From: CBDCWA01 sp046048295
Lineage (GTDB): Bacteria; Pseudomonadota; Alphaproteobacteria; Rhizobiales; Hyphomicrobiaceae
DNA: 9,555 nucleotides
Assembly: GCA_046048295.1 (NCBI GenBank)
Contig: JBJOGJ010000150.1
Location: 1 to 9,555 of the forward strand
Reading direction: 5' to 3'
Shown one piece after another: positions 1 through 6,690 of the stretch (positions are counted from its first letter, which is position 1; each line of letters starts with the position of its first letter). The notes under the pieces are model-generated. The model was not told the origin of the DNA. It ran no database searches and saw nothing but the letters and a program-made list of their open reading frames with translations. Position numbers and translations under genes: made by a program.

Positions 1-369
1 ACGCGCATCTGCATCGCAGGCTGCCTGGTTCGGGCAATCTCGACGTGGGCGTTCACGGCCGTGAACGCCCTCTGGCTCGGCGTGCTCTTCGCTGTCTTCG
101 TCGGCGCTTCCCTGAACGGAATGGCAACGGCAACGCACACCCTCATCCAGAATGCCGTGGATGACGACATGCGAGGCCGTGTCGTCGGCCTCTATTCGCT
201 GATCTATCGGGGTACCCCTGCCGTCGGGGCGATCATGTTGGGCATTCTTGCCGAGCAGATGGGATTGCAGATCAGCTTCACGATTTCCGCGTTGATCTGC
301 GTCGCTGCATTTGCAGGCGTTCTGACGCGGGCTGCGCCCATGACGCGGGCGCTGGAAGTGAAGAGATAG
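1..369 (+). CDS. MFS transporter, C-terminal part (truncated by window edge)
   Basis: The reading frame is open from base 1 and ends at TAG 367-369, giving the last 122 residues of a protein whose start lies outside the window. It is hydrophobic, with about three membrane segments, two of them flanking the conserved stretch QNAVDDDMRGRVVGLYSL. This RGRV motif on a cytoplasmic loop is typical of the EntS-like / MFS_3 group of major facilitator exporters, proton-driven pumps in the inner membrane. The end of the protein (ALEVKR) is basic and probably cytoplasmic. An internal GTG at 61 is only a start of convenience; homologous residues continue upstream of it. The gene converges on the binding-protein gene on the other strand with 29 bases between stop codons. 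The substrate cannot be told from this fragment. Confidence 0.8.
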   Translation, partial: TRICIAGCLVRAISTWAFTAVNALWLGVLFAVFVGASLNGMATATHTLIQNAVDDDMRGRVVGLYSLIYRGTPAVGAIMLGILAEQMGLQISFTISALICVAAFAGVLTRAAPMTRALEVKR

Positions 370-417
370 GTCACCCCACCTCTTCACCAGACTAAGCTTC
401 AGTCCTTCAGAAGGACT
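358..417. terminator. Stem-loops at a convergent gene junction (possible weak terminators)
   Basis: Two inverted repeats sit where the MFS gene and the first binding-protein gene converge. GTGAAGAG (358-365) pairs with CTCTTCAC (380-387) around a 14-base loop and spans the MFS stop codon. AGTCCTT (401-407) pairs perfectly with AAGGACT (411-417) around a 3-base loop and lies within the last codons of the binding-protein gene. Neither is followed by a run of T on either strand, so they do not meet the usual picture of a rho-independent terminator. They may still mark transcript ends or be chance. Confidence 0.22.
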
Positions 418-1430
418 GCGATCTTGTCGAGCGTCGCCTGAGGCGTGCGGGCGACCTCCGAAGCGATGGCATCGAGCTCCTCACCCGTCGCTGCCTCGAT
501 CATCACCTTGCGGGCTTTCATCTTCTCGAGGAAGGCCGCATCCTTGACCATCTGCTGGAAGGCAGTGCGCAATGCCTTCAGGCGGGCGGCGGGCACGTTC
601 GGCGTCGTGTTGATCGAGCGGCCGATATCGGCGGACGCCGCGATCGTGCGCAGGATCGACTTCCCCTCGTCGGTAAGACCGAGCTCGGGAACAGTAGGCA
701 CGCCGGGCATGGTTGAATGCCGTTTCAGCCCCGCCTGATAGACGATGGGATGCTGGCCGCCAGTGATGATCTCAGGTGTTTTAGCCAGCATGTTGGCAAG
801 CCCGTTCGAGGATACAAACTGGACCTCGCCCCGCTGTGCCGCCAGGAAAATATCGGCCGAACCCTTGTAGCCGGAGATCACCTTGAACTTGGTCCCGCCG
901 TAAGCATTGAGTGCCTTGGGAAGCAGCACTGATGGCGACGCACCACCGGTACCGCCGACGACGATCTCCATCTTGCGCGCATCCTCGGCGTTCTTGAACG
1001 GCGCACCGGGCATGCCGTGACCGACGTCGATGTTCGTGGTGAGCCGCCCGACATAGGCCATCTTGGTTATGTCGACGCCGCCCGCAGCGCCCTTCATCGC
1101 CGCATCGAGCGGCAACGTCTGAGCCACGATACCCAGCGTCGTGCCATCCTTGGGAGCCGCCTCGAAAAGGTATTTGGCTGCCCGGAAGCTACCGGCGCCC
1201 GGCATGTTCTGCGGCACGATCATCGGGTTGCCCGGGATGAACCTGCCGAACCACTCGGCCGCGATGCGCCCGTAGAGGTCATAACCGCCGCCCGGCCCAT
1301 AGCCGATGATGATCTTCAGCGACTTGCCCTTGTAGAAGTCTGCAACCTCGTCGGCGCTGGCCGGTACGGTTGACAGGACGGATGCCACCACCCCCAGCGG
1401 CACGAATAGCGAGCGAATTCTGGCGTTCAT
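399..1430 (-). CDS. Bug/TctC-family periplasmic solute-binding protein (copy 1)
   Basis: This is a 343-residue periplasmic binding protein of the tripartite tricarboxylate transporter (TctC/Bug) family, which captures small carboxylates or related organic acids for uptake. I start it at ATG 1430, not at the ATG at 1505. The start at 1430 is preceded by an AGAGGAG ribosome site about 11 bases upstream and gives a normal signal peptide: basic start (MNARIR), hydrophobic core, and ASA cleavage site at about residue 26. Family hallmarks are FYKGKSLKIIIGYGPGGGYD near the mature N-terminus, GGGYDLYGR (47-55), NMPGAGS (75-81), APKDGTT (92-98) and GTKFKV (179-184). It lies 99 bases downstream of a second copy of the same family, likely on the same transcript. 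No TctA or TctB membrane genes are in the window, so the partner permease is unknown, and so is the ligand. Confidence 0.88.
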   Translation of the reverse strand: MNARIRSLFVPLGVVASVLSTVPASADEVADFYKGKSLKIIIGYGPGGGYDLYGRIAAEWFGRFIPGNPMIVPQNMPGAGSFRAAKYLFEAAPKDGTTLGIVAQTLPLDAAMKGAAGGVDITKMAYVGRLTTNIDVGHGMPGAPFKNAEDARKMEIVVGGTGGASPSVLLPKALNAYGGTKFKVISGYKGSADIFLAAQRGEVQFVSSNGLANMLAKTPEIITGGQHPIVYQAGLKRHSTMPGVPTVPELGLTDEGKSILRTIAASADIGRSINTTPNVPAARLKALRTAFQQMVKDAAFLEKMKARKVMIEAATGEELDAIASEVARTPQATLDKIAVLLKD

Positions 1431-1470
1431 AAGGTTATGAGCTCCTCTTTGGATTACTGCGCGCAGCACA

Positions 1471-1497
1471 GTTGCCGACAGCGACGCCGCCGGCAAC
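1471..1497 (-). other. Intercistronic stem-loop between the two binding-protein genes
   Basis: GTTGCCG (1471-1477) and CGGCAAC (1491-1497) form a perfect 7-bp stem with a 13-base loop in the gap between the two binding-protein genes. There is no T run after it on the minus strand, so it is unlikely to be a full terminator. Intercistronic hairpins that stabilise or partly terminate mRNA are known in binding-protein operons. That role here is inference. Confidence 0.3.
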
Positions 1498-1529
1498 CCG
1501 CTCATACTATTATGTAGCCGAGACGCGGA

Positions 1530-2561
1530 CTACCGTCCCATCGCCTTTTGTGCGCTGGTAACGAGATCCTTGGGCGACCGGTACATTTTCTTGATGAGCG
1601 TATCGACAAACTGGCCGGTCTTGGGGGCGATGTCGAGCTTGGTTCGCTTCGCCTCGGCCCGGAACTCCGGGTCCTTCATCGCTGCATCGAAAGCGGTGCG
1701 CAGGATCGCGAGCTGTGCCGCCGGGGTCCCGGGAGGCGTGAGGAATGTCCGGTGGAACTCCTGCTGCGCCAGGATCAGCTCGGCAACCTCGCGATTGCGC
1801 CCGCTCACGTACTTCCAGATCGAGGGTACCGAGTATTTCTCGAGGTCGGGATCCGGATTGAGGCCGACCTGGATGATCATGTGGGAAAGCTTCGTGCCAT
1901 ACCAGTCTGGCCGCTGCGAGGCGAAGGACGCGGTGTCGAAACCGCAAACGCCGTCAAGCTCGCCACGTTCCATGGCAAGCACGATCTTCGATGTCGAATC
2001 GTAGCCGTTGACCACCTTGAACTTGGTACCGGCAAGATTGTTCAGCATCAGCGCGTAGTCCGTTGTCGCAGACCCGGGCGCGTTGCCGCCCATCGTCGCC
2101 TCGGTCTTGAGCGCATCCTCGAAAGTCTTCACCTTCGAAGTGTGGAACGTGACACACAGGCGCGTCCCGCTGTTGGCGCTGCCTACATATTCGTACTCTG
2201 GCGGATTGAAGCGGAACTTCTTGGTGCTGAAAAGCGGCTCGACAAGTGCCCCCGGTTGCACGATGCCAACAGTCGTGCCGTCCTTTGGAGCCAGGTTGAA
2301 CAGATATTCAGCAGCCTTGAGACTACCGGCGCCCGGCATGTTGCGCGGCACGAGCGTCGGGCTGCCCGGGATATGCTTGACGAGATATCTGCCAACGACG
2401 CGGCCGTAGCGATCATAGCCGCCACCGGAGCCGGATCCGATGATCATTGTTAGTGTCTTGCCCGCATAGAAGTCTTCGGCAGTTGCGGGTGTGGTTGCCG
2501 AGATGCACACGGCAGACATCGCCACTGCGGAGCAGCAGAAGCGGATCGATAGGCCTCTCAT
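1530..2561 (-). CDS. Bug/TctC-family periplasmic solute-binding protein (copy 2)
   Basis: This is a second 343-residue TctC/Bug-family binding protein, upstream of copy 1 on the same strand. The start at ATG 2561 is chosen over the TTG/ATG options further upstream. It follows a GGAGGA ribosome site with about 7 bases of spacing and opens a clear signal peptide: MRGLSIR, a hydrophobic core, then PATA with cleavage near residue 28 before EDFYAGK. Hallmarks are GGGYDRYGR (46-54), NMPGAGS (74-80), APKDGTT (91-97) and GTKFKV (178-183). By my count 45 of 71 residues match copy 1 over the first part of the mature protein, while the middle third (about 105-170) has diverged. Shared fold with a changed ligand pocket is the likely reading. 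It probably forms a two-gene unit with copy 1. The gene stops at TAG 1530-1532. Confidence 0.88.
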   Translation of the reverse strand: MRGLSIRFCCSAVAMSAVCISATTPATAEDFYAGKTLTMIIGSGSGGGYDRYGRVVGRYLVKHIPGSPTLVPRNMPGAGSLKAAEYLFNLAPKDGTTVGIVQPGALVEPLFSTKKFRFNPPEYEYVGSANSGTRLCVTFHTSKVKTFEDALKTEATMGGNAPGSATTDYALMLNNLAGTKFKVVNGYDSTSKIVLAMERGELDGVCGFDTASFASQRPDWYGTKLSHMIIQVGLNPDPDLEKYSVPSIWKYVSGRNREVAELILAQQEFHRTFLTPPGTPAAQLAILRTAFDAAMKDPEFRAEAKRTKLDIAPKTGQFVDTLIKKMYRSPKDLVTSAQKAMGR

Positions 2562-2653
2562 TGGGTTTTCCTCCGTCTTATGGAATTTTTGAGAGACCGC
2601 CATGTTATCAGCAAACAACCGCAAGCAAAGCCCGCATTCCTTCTGCCGGAACA

Positions 2654-3775
2654 CTAGGCGAGCCGCCCGGTCGTGAACAATCGCACCCGGATGCCGCCGT
2701 GAGTGACCGGCGCGGCGGGCTGGCCGAACGGGAGCCTCGTAGCCCTGGCGAGCGCACCGTCACTGGTGACGATCCCGACACGCCAGCCGGAGAACCCGGC
2801 AGTGAGCGTCTGCCCCAGTGCAGCATAAAGCGCCGCCAGACGCTTCTTGTCGCCGACCCGGTCGCCATAGGGCGGGTTGGTGATGACGAGCCCGGCCGGG
2901 CCAGCCGGCGCAATCAGGCCGCTCACAGCATGCTGGCGGAAGTCCGTGATTGCCGCGACACCTGCCCGCTCCGCATTTGCGACGCTCATGGCAATGGCGC
3001 CGGCGTCACGATCGCTGCCAAAGAAGCGGAAGGACGACTGAGCATCCGGATTCCGCCGCGCAGCACTCATTGCCCGCCAACCGGCCTCGTCGAACGTTGC
3101 GAGTTGCTCGAATGCGAACCGGCGCGAACGCCCGGGTGCGAGACCGAGCGCCATCTCGGCGGCCTCGATGACGAAAGTTCCCGAGCCGCACATTGGATCG
3201 ACCACGGGCTCGTTGCCGGTATAGCCGCATTGGCGAAGGAACATCGCGGCAAGGGTCTCACGCATCGGCGCGCGGTTCACAGCCTCCTTGTGGCCGCGTT
3301 TGTGCAGCGGCTCCCCTGATGTATCGATGCCGAGCGTACAAAGGTCGCTCTCGATGCGCGCCATGACCCGCACATCGGCCTCCTCGGAGATCGGGCAGCC
3401 TAGCTCGTCATGGATAGCCCTGCCGATCCTCTCTGCCGCCGCACCAGAATGATAAATTCGCGAGCCTCTGCATGACACCTCGACGCGGATCGGAACGTCG
3501 GGCCGGAGCACATCGCCCCACGCAAACCGGCGCGCACGCTTGTCGAGTTGGGCGAGATGGAATGCCCGGAAGGCACCGATACGCGCGACCACACGCGTGG
3601 CACCTCGCAACTCGAGATTGGCGCGCCAGACCTCGGGCCAGCCGCCTCGCAGTGTCACCCCTCCCTTGATGACTGCCGCGCCTTCGAATCCGAGCGCCTG
3701 CGCCTCCTCGCAAAGAACCACTTCCAGGCCCGGCGTCGCCACGAGGAAGATTTCAAACGCGCTATTCGTTGTCAT
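2654..3775 (-). CDS. THUMP-domain class I SAM-dependent RNA methyltransferase (RlmL-type, N-terminal half family)
   Basis: This 373-residue cytoplasmic protein has the layout of the RlmL/YcbY methyltransferase half. A THUMP RNA-binding region (about 45-155) is followed by a Rossmann-type methyltransferase domain. Visible motifs are LHKRGHKEAVNRAPMRETLA (157-176) at the domain junction, the SAM-binding motif DPMCGSGTFVIEAA (193-206), an acidic strand GSDRD (253-257), and the catalytic motif TNPPYGDRVG (299-308). N-P-P-Y is typical of enzymes that methylate an exocyclic base nitrogen. In E. coli RlmL makes m2G2445 in 23S rRNA; the same target here is inference. The fused RlmK half of the enterobacterial protein is absent. 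The ATG at 3775 is supported by the conserved start of the family (FEIFLVATPGLE). It has no recognisable ribosome site but a promoter-like element directly before it. The open frame continues 54 codons upstream without similarity to the family. Confidence 0.87.
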   Translation of the reverse strand: MTTNSAFEIFLVATPGLEVVLCEEAQALGFEGAAVIKGGVTLRGGWPEVWRANLELRGATRVVARIGAFRAFHLAQLDKRARRFAWGDVLRPDVPIRVEVSCRGSRIYHSGAAAERIGRAIHDELGCPISEEADVRVMARIESDLCTLGIDTSGEPLHKRGHKEAVNRAPMRETLAAMFLRQCGYTGNEPVVDPMCGSGTFVIEAAEMALGLAPGRSRRFAFEQLATFDEAGWRAMSAARRNPDAQSSFRFFGSDRDAGAIAMSVANAERAGVAAITDFRQHAVSGLIAPAGPAGLVITNPPYGDRVGDKKRLAALYAALGQTLTAGFSGWRVGIVTSDGALARATRLPFGQPAAPVTHGGIRVRLFTTGRLA

Positions 3776-3781
3776 CGACAC

Positions 3782-3809
3782 ATCATACAGCGAAGCCGAA
3801 TCTTGCGAA
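3782..3809 (-). promoter_or_regulatory. Putative promoter giving a leaderless methyltransferase mRNA
   Basis: On the minus strand a -35-like TTCGCA (3804-3809, 4 of 6 to consensus) is followed after 16 bases by TATGAT (3782-3787, 5 of 6 to TATAAT). Six bases later comes the ATG at 3775, so the predicted transcription start falls on or next to the A of the start codon. No Shine-Dalgarno sequence lies before this ATG, which agrees with a leaderless transcript. The -35 match is modest. Confidence 0.35.
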
Positions 3810-3882
3810 ACGAACCCGTTGGGAAGGATTGCATCTGCAGCAGACAATCTATGCCCATGAGAGCGCGCCCGGCGTTGCCTGC

Positions 3883-4311
3883 TCACACCGCTCCGCCGAA
3901 GACAGCAAAGATGGCCATCAGAGCAAGAAACGCGCACATGAACCAGCCGAAGATGAAGAGGTATGTGCGTGGCCCATAATCCGCCGCACCGACACCGGCA
4001 ATGTGCACGACAGCATGCGCGATGCGGCTCAGGAAAAACAGGACCGCGATGATATTGACCCAGGACGGCGCCGCGCCTGCCAGGATGGCCGATACAGTGG
4101 CCGCCACGAAGACGCCCATCATCTCGCTGGCATTGAGATGCGCGCGCCAGAGCCGGTAGGTCAGGTCCGAATAGTCAGGAGTTGGCGATGCACCGGACAC
4201 CAAACCGTCGCGGGCCTTGCGACCTGCTGCGAAGGGGCCGATGGCCAAGGTAAGGAGCACGAATCCTGCCATCGATGCAATTGCATAAGCGTACTCGGAA
4301 AATTGGTCCAT
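3883..4311 (-). CDS. MAPEG-family integral membrane protein
   Basis: This 142-residue protein is very hydrophobic, with about four membrane segments (roughly 9-29, 65-82, 84-105 and 117-139). The length and four-helix layout fit the MAPEG superfamily (membrane-associated proteins in eicosanoid and glutathione metabolism). The signature RAHLNASE (56-63), just before the second helix, and the later SRIAHAVVH (95-103) support the assignment. Bacterial MAPEG proteins include glutathione-dependent transferases and peroxidases, but many have no known reaction, and no substrate can be named. The ATG at 4311 has only a weak purine-rich element (GGACGG) before it. It lies upstream of the RNA methyltransferase on the same strand across a 107-base gap that contains that gene's own putative promoter, so the two may not be cotranscribed. 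Confidence 0.83.
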   Translation of the reverse strand: MDQFSEYAYAIASMAGFVLLTLAIGPFAAGRKARDGLVSGASPTPDYSDLTYRLWRAHLNASEMMGVFVAATVSAILAGAAPSWVNIIAVLFFLSRIAHAVVHIAGVGAADYGPRTYLFIFGWFMCAFLALMAIFAVFGGAV

Positions 4312-4431
4312 GAACCGTCCATTGGTTGTCTTGCAGCAACCCTGAAGATTAGGGGATCATGAGGCCGTGGGCCAGTCCTGGCGAAGAGATGGAAGGCGGG
4401 CGAATATGGGGCCCGTCACGACGCGCCGTTC
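4312..4431. other. Short intergenic gap, nothing convincing
   Basis: This 120-base gap separates the stop of the alpha/beta hydrolase from the start of the MAPEG gene. Only a 5-bp CGGGC/GCCCG pairing (4397-4401 with 4411-4415) was seen, without a T run. The MAPEG promoter is expected here, but no clear -35/-10 pair is visible. Confidence 0.4.
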
Positions 4432-5301
4432 TCAATGCTGTTCCAGGATTGCCCGAAATGTGTCGGATGATTGGTCCCTATACTGGTCGAGCAGGCTAAA
4501 ATGGTTTTCCTTGCCACTCACCGTATATCGCACTGGCACTCCGGCGTTGGTGAGATGGCGTGCGTACGTTGCCGATTGCCCGATCCACTCCTCCGGCTCG
4601 CCGCCGCCGACAATGACGTGGACCGGGCACCTGATACGTGGCGGCAGCGACGAATAATCGTGGCGGGCGATGATGTCGGGCAGGAGTTCAAGGTCGGTGT
4701 TGACGGTTGTATAGACCGCAGGTGAGGGATCGTAGATCCCACTGACGAGAACGGCGCCGGCAACCGGGCTTGAAGAGAGGTCACGAGCGTCCCAGTCGCA
4801 CGCCAGGATGGCCGCGCCGAGATGCGCCCCCGCCGAATGCCCCACAACAAATATGCGCCCCGCGTCCCCGCCGAAATTCGAGATGTTCGAACATATCCAG
4901 CCGAAACCATCCAGTGTGCCTGCGACGACGGCATCGAGCGATACCTCGGGACACAGCGGATAATTGACGACCACACCGAGCATTCCCGCTTTCGCAAACG
5001 CTGCCCCGATGAACGCAAACTCGCTCTTGTCGCGTGAGCGCCAATAGCCGCCGTGTATGTAGATCTGGACCGGCCAGTGCGCACCGGCGGCAGGCGGATA
5101 GATGTCGAGCGTCATCAGTGGATGCGCCCCGTAGGCGACGTCGGCGATCCGTCCGGGCCATGCCAGCCCCTCGGCGTTGATCGCGTCGCGCGCACGTCCA
5201 TATGCTTCGACGTCGGGATTGGCTGCGCGTGGATTGAACTGGCGCTCGAATTCTGCAGCCGAATACCTGCGCCACTTCTCCGGCAGCTGTTGCGACGTCA
5301 T
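4432..5301 (-). CDS. Alpha/beta hydrolase, arylformamidase (kynurenine formamidase)-like
   Basis: This 289-residue cytoplasmic hydrolase has no signal peptide. HGGYWR (83-88) forms the oxyanion-hole loop. GHSAGAHL (154-161) is the nucleophile elbow, with Ser156 as the likely nucleophile. An acidic site is in VGGGEPEEW (E235 is the best candidate), and the catalytic His is in ENHFSLLD (His267). This combination is typical of the esterase-lipase / AFMID-type arylformamidase group that cleaves N-formyl aromatic amines or simple esters. The start is the ATG at 5301: a perfect AGGAGG lies 7 bases before it, whereas the TTG at 5307 would be only one base from that element. It lies downstream of the hydroxylase operon but past a strong terminator, so it needs read-through or its own promoter in the 44 bases between. 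The exact substrate is unknown. Confidence 0.85.
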   Translation of the reverse strand: MTSQQLPEKWRRYSAAEFERQFNPRAANPDVEAYGRARDAINAEGLAWPGRIADVAYGAHPLMTLDIYPPAAGAHWPVQIYIHGGYWRSRDKSEFAFIGAAFAKAGMLGVVVNYPLCPEVSLDAVVAGTLDGFGWICSNISNFGGDAGRIFVVGHSAGAHLGAAILACDWDARDLSSSPVAGAVLVSGIYDPSPAVYTTVNTDLELLPDIIARHDYSSLPPRIRCPVHVIVGGGEPEEWIGQSATYARHLTNAGVPVRYTVSGKENHFSLLDQYRDQSSDTFRAILEQH

Positions 5302-5345
5302 CCCCAAGCCTCCTGGCGTATCGATGGCCGGAGCATAGACCGGCT

Positions 5346-5378
5346 ACAAAAAAACGCAGCGCCGAAGCGCTGCGTTTT
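5346..5378 (-). terminator. Strong rho-independent terminator of the hydroxylase FAD/Fe-S operon
   Basis: A perfect 12-bp inverted repeat, AAAACGCAGCGC (5351-5362) and GCGCTGCGTTTT (5367-5378), encloses a 4-base loop. Read on the minus strand the loop is TTCG closed by C-G, the very stable UUCG tetraloop, and the stem runs into seven T residues (complement of 5348-5354). It sits 28 bases past the FAD-subunit stop codon. The + strand side also ends in four T, so weak bidirectional action is possible. Confidence 0.93.
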
Positions 5379-5405
5379 CGGATCAGTTTGAACGAGCCAG
5401 ATCGC

Positions 5406-6200
5406 TCACGCGATCGCGGCGACCGCACGGCGCACGAACACCGTTGCAACGTGTGCGCGGTAGTCCGCACCGGAGTGGATGTCCTCCATGAGCCCATCGG
5501 CGGAGATGACGATGTCCTTGATGGCGTCGACCGAGAAGTTGGCCGCCAACGCCTTCTCCATTTCGGTGGCACGAAACACGCTCGGGGCCGCACCGGTAAT
5601 GGCGACGCGCACGTCCTTGCCGTACCTGGCCACCATGACACCGACGACTGCGTAGCCGGATGCCGGGTGGCGGAGTTTCACGTATTTCGCCTTGTCCGGC
5701 TTCTTGAAACGTACGGCCTTGACGATCTCACCCGGTTCCAGCGCCGTCGAGAAGAAGCCCGTGAAGAAGTCGTCCGCAGCGATCTGCCTGTCGGTTGTCA
5801 CAACCGTGGCGTTTAGACCAAGCACGGCCGCAGGATAGTCCGCCGCAGGATCGGCATTCGAGATCGAGCCGCCGATGGTGCCGCGATGACGCACAGCCGG
5901 ATCGGCGATCTGGCCTGCAAGCTCGGAAAGCGCCGGTATCGTGTTCTTGACATCGGCGGACGCGTTGACGTCGGCGTGGCACGTCATAGCGCCCACGACG
6001 AGTTCGCCGCCCTCGACCTTGACGCCCTTGAGTTCGGCGATCGCACCGAGGTCAACGATATCCTCATGGGCAGCGAGGCGCTGCTTGAGAACTGGGATAA
6101 GCGTCATGCCCCCGGCCATGAACTTGCCGTCCCCGCTACCCTTCACGATGGAGGCGGCGCCGGAAAGATCGTTCGGCAGATGATAATTGAAGTCCTTCAT
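5406..6200 (-). CDS. Molybdenum hydroxylase FAD-binding subunit (CoxM-like, XDH subunit M family)
   Basis: This 264-residue flavoprotein is the medium subunit of a CO dehydrogenase/xanthine dehydrogenase-type enzyme. It takes electrons from the 2Fe-2S subunit and passes them to an external acceptor. The two FAD pyrophosphate-binding motifs of the family are both present: AGGMTLIP (29-36, matching the AGGxS loop of CoxM) and TIGGS (108-112) within RGTIGGSISNADPAADYPA. The C-terminal CO_deh_flav_C region is present (about 165-264) but slightly short compared with CoxM, which is near 288 residues. The start at ATG 6200 has a GGGAG site that overlaps the end of the Fe-S subunit gene, only 10 bases past its stop codon, implying translational coupling. 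It is the last gene of the minus-strand operon and is followed by the terminator. The physiological substrate of the complex is not known. Confidence 0.92.
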   Translation of the reverse strand: MKDFNYHLPNDLSGAASIVKGSGDGKFMAGGMTLIPVLKQRLAAHEDIVDLGAIAELKGVKVEGGELVVGAMTCHADVNASADVKNTIPALSELAGQIADPAVRHRGTIGGSISNADPAADYPAAVLGLNATVVTTDRQIAADDFFTGFFSTALEPGEIVKAVRFKKPDKAKYVKLRHPASGYAVVGVMVARYGKDVRVAITGAAPSVFRATEMEKALAANFSVDAIKDIVISADGLMEDIHSGADYRAHVATVFVRRAVAAIA

Positions 6201-6210
6201 GTCCGCTCCC

Positions 6211-6690
6211 TCAGCCCTTTGCCTGCATTTCGCGGCTGCCAGTCATGATCGCCTCTACGATGCCCTGGTAGCCCGTGCAGCGGCAGATGTTGCCTTCGAG
6301 CTGCTCACGCACCGTCTTCTCGTCGGGACTGGGGATGCGGCGCGCGATGTCGACGCCCATCATCACCATACCCGGCGTGCAGAAGCCGCACTGAAGCCCA
6401 TGGTGCTCGCGGAATGCCGCCTGCATCGGGTGCAGGGTGCCGTCGGGAGCAGCGAGCCCCTCGATGGTGGTAACCTGCTTGCCGTTCGCCTGCACGGCGA
6501 GCATCGTGCAGGACTTCACGGCCTTGCCGTCCACGTGGACCACGCAGCAGCCGCATTGGGTGGTGTCGCAGCCAACGTGCGTGCCGGTCAACCTCAGGTG
6601 CTCACGAATGAACTGAACGAGCAGCGTGCGCGCCTCCACGTTGCCAGTCACCTCCTTGCCGTTAACTGTCAGCTTGATGTCGATCGACAA
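6211..6690 (-). CDS. Molybdenum hydroxylase 2Fe-2S subunit (CoxS-like)
   Basis: This 159-residue small subunit carries two 2Fe-2S clusters that relay electrons from the molybdenum site to FAD. The plant-ferredoxin-type cluster ligands are Cys41, Cys46, Cys49 and Cys61 (C-x4-C-x2-C-x11-C). The four-helix C-terminal domain has Cys101 and Cys104 in QCGFCTPG and Cys136 and Cys138 in ICRCTGY. All eight ligands are intact and the length is standard for the family. The start is TTG at 6690: the sequence MSIDIKLTVNGKEV begins as family members do, a purine-rich GAAGGGGAAG lies just upstream, and no ATG occurs in frame until residue 63, past the first cluster. It has no signal peptide, so the enzyme is cytoplasmic. 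It is the first gene of the minus-strand operon and divergent from the large-subunit gene. Confidence 0.94.
   Translation of the reverse strand: MSIDIKLTVNGKEVTGNVEARTLLVQFIREHLRLTGTHVGCDTTQCGCCVVHVDGKAVKSCTMLAVQANGKQVTTIEGLAAPDGTLHPMQAAFREHHGLQCGFCTPGMVMMGVDIARRIPSPDEKTVREQLEGNICRCTGYQGIVEAIMTGSREMQAKG

Noticed and set aside
1431..1505. 25-residue N-terminal extension of binding protein copy 1
   Set aside because: It would place residues before the signal peptide and bury the good ribosome site at 11 bases before ATG 1430.
1548..2453. Long + strand ORF of about 300 codons opposite the second binding-protein gene
   Set aside because: It is a high-GC shadow ORF; the minus strand encodes a complete, motif-rich TctC protein with a signal peptide over the same bases.
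2602..2628. TTGCTT (2623-2628) and TAACAT (2602-2607) as a promoter for the binding-protein genes
   Set aside because: Both are partial matches and the spacer is only 15 bases; a promoter is expected in this 92-base gap, but this one is not convincing.
2447..3319. Long + strand ORF of 290 codons opposite the RNA methyltransferase
   Set aside because: Low-complexity, Arg/Pro/Gly-rich translation with no domain, crossing the gap between two minus-strand genes. The methyltransferase motifs on the other strand explain the region.
4781..5641. 286-codon minus-strand ORF crossing from the FAD subunit gene into the hydrolase gene
   Set aside because: It is an out-of-frame shadow that spans the strong terminator and is unusually Arg-rich; both real genes have intact frames.
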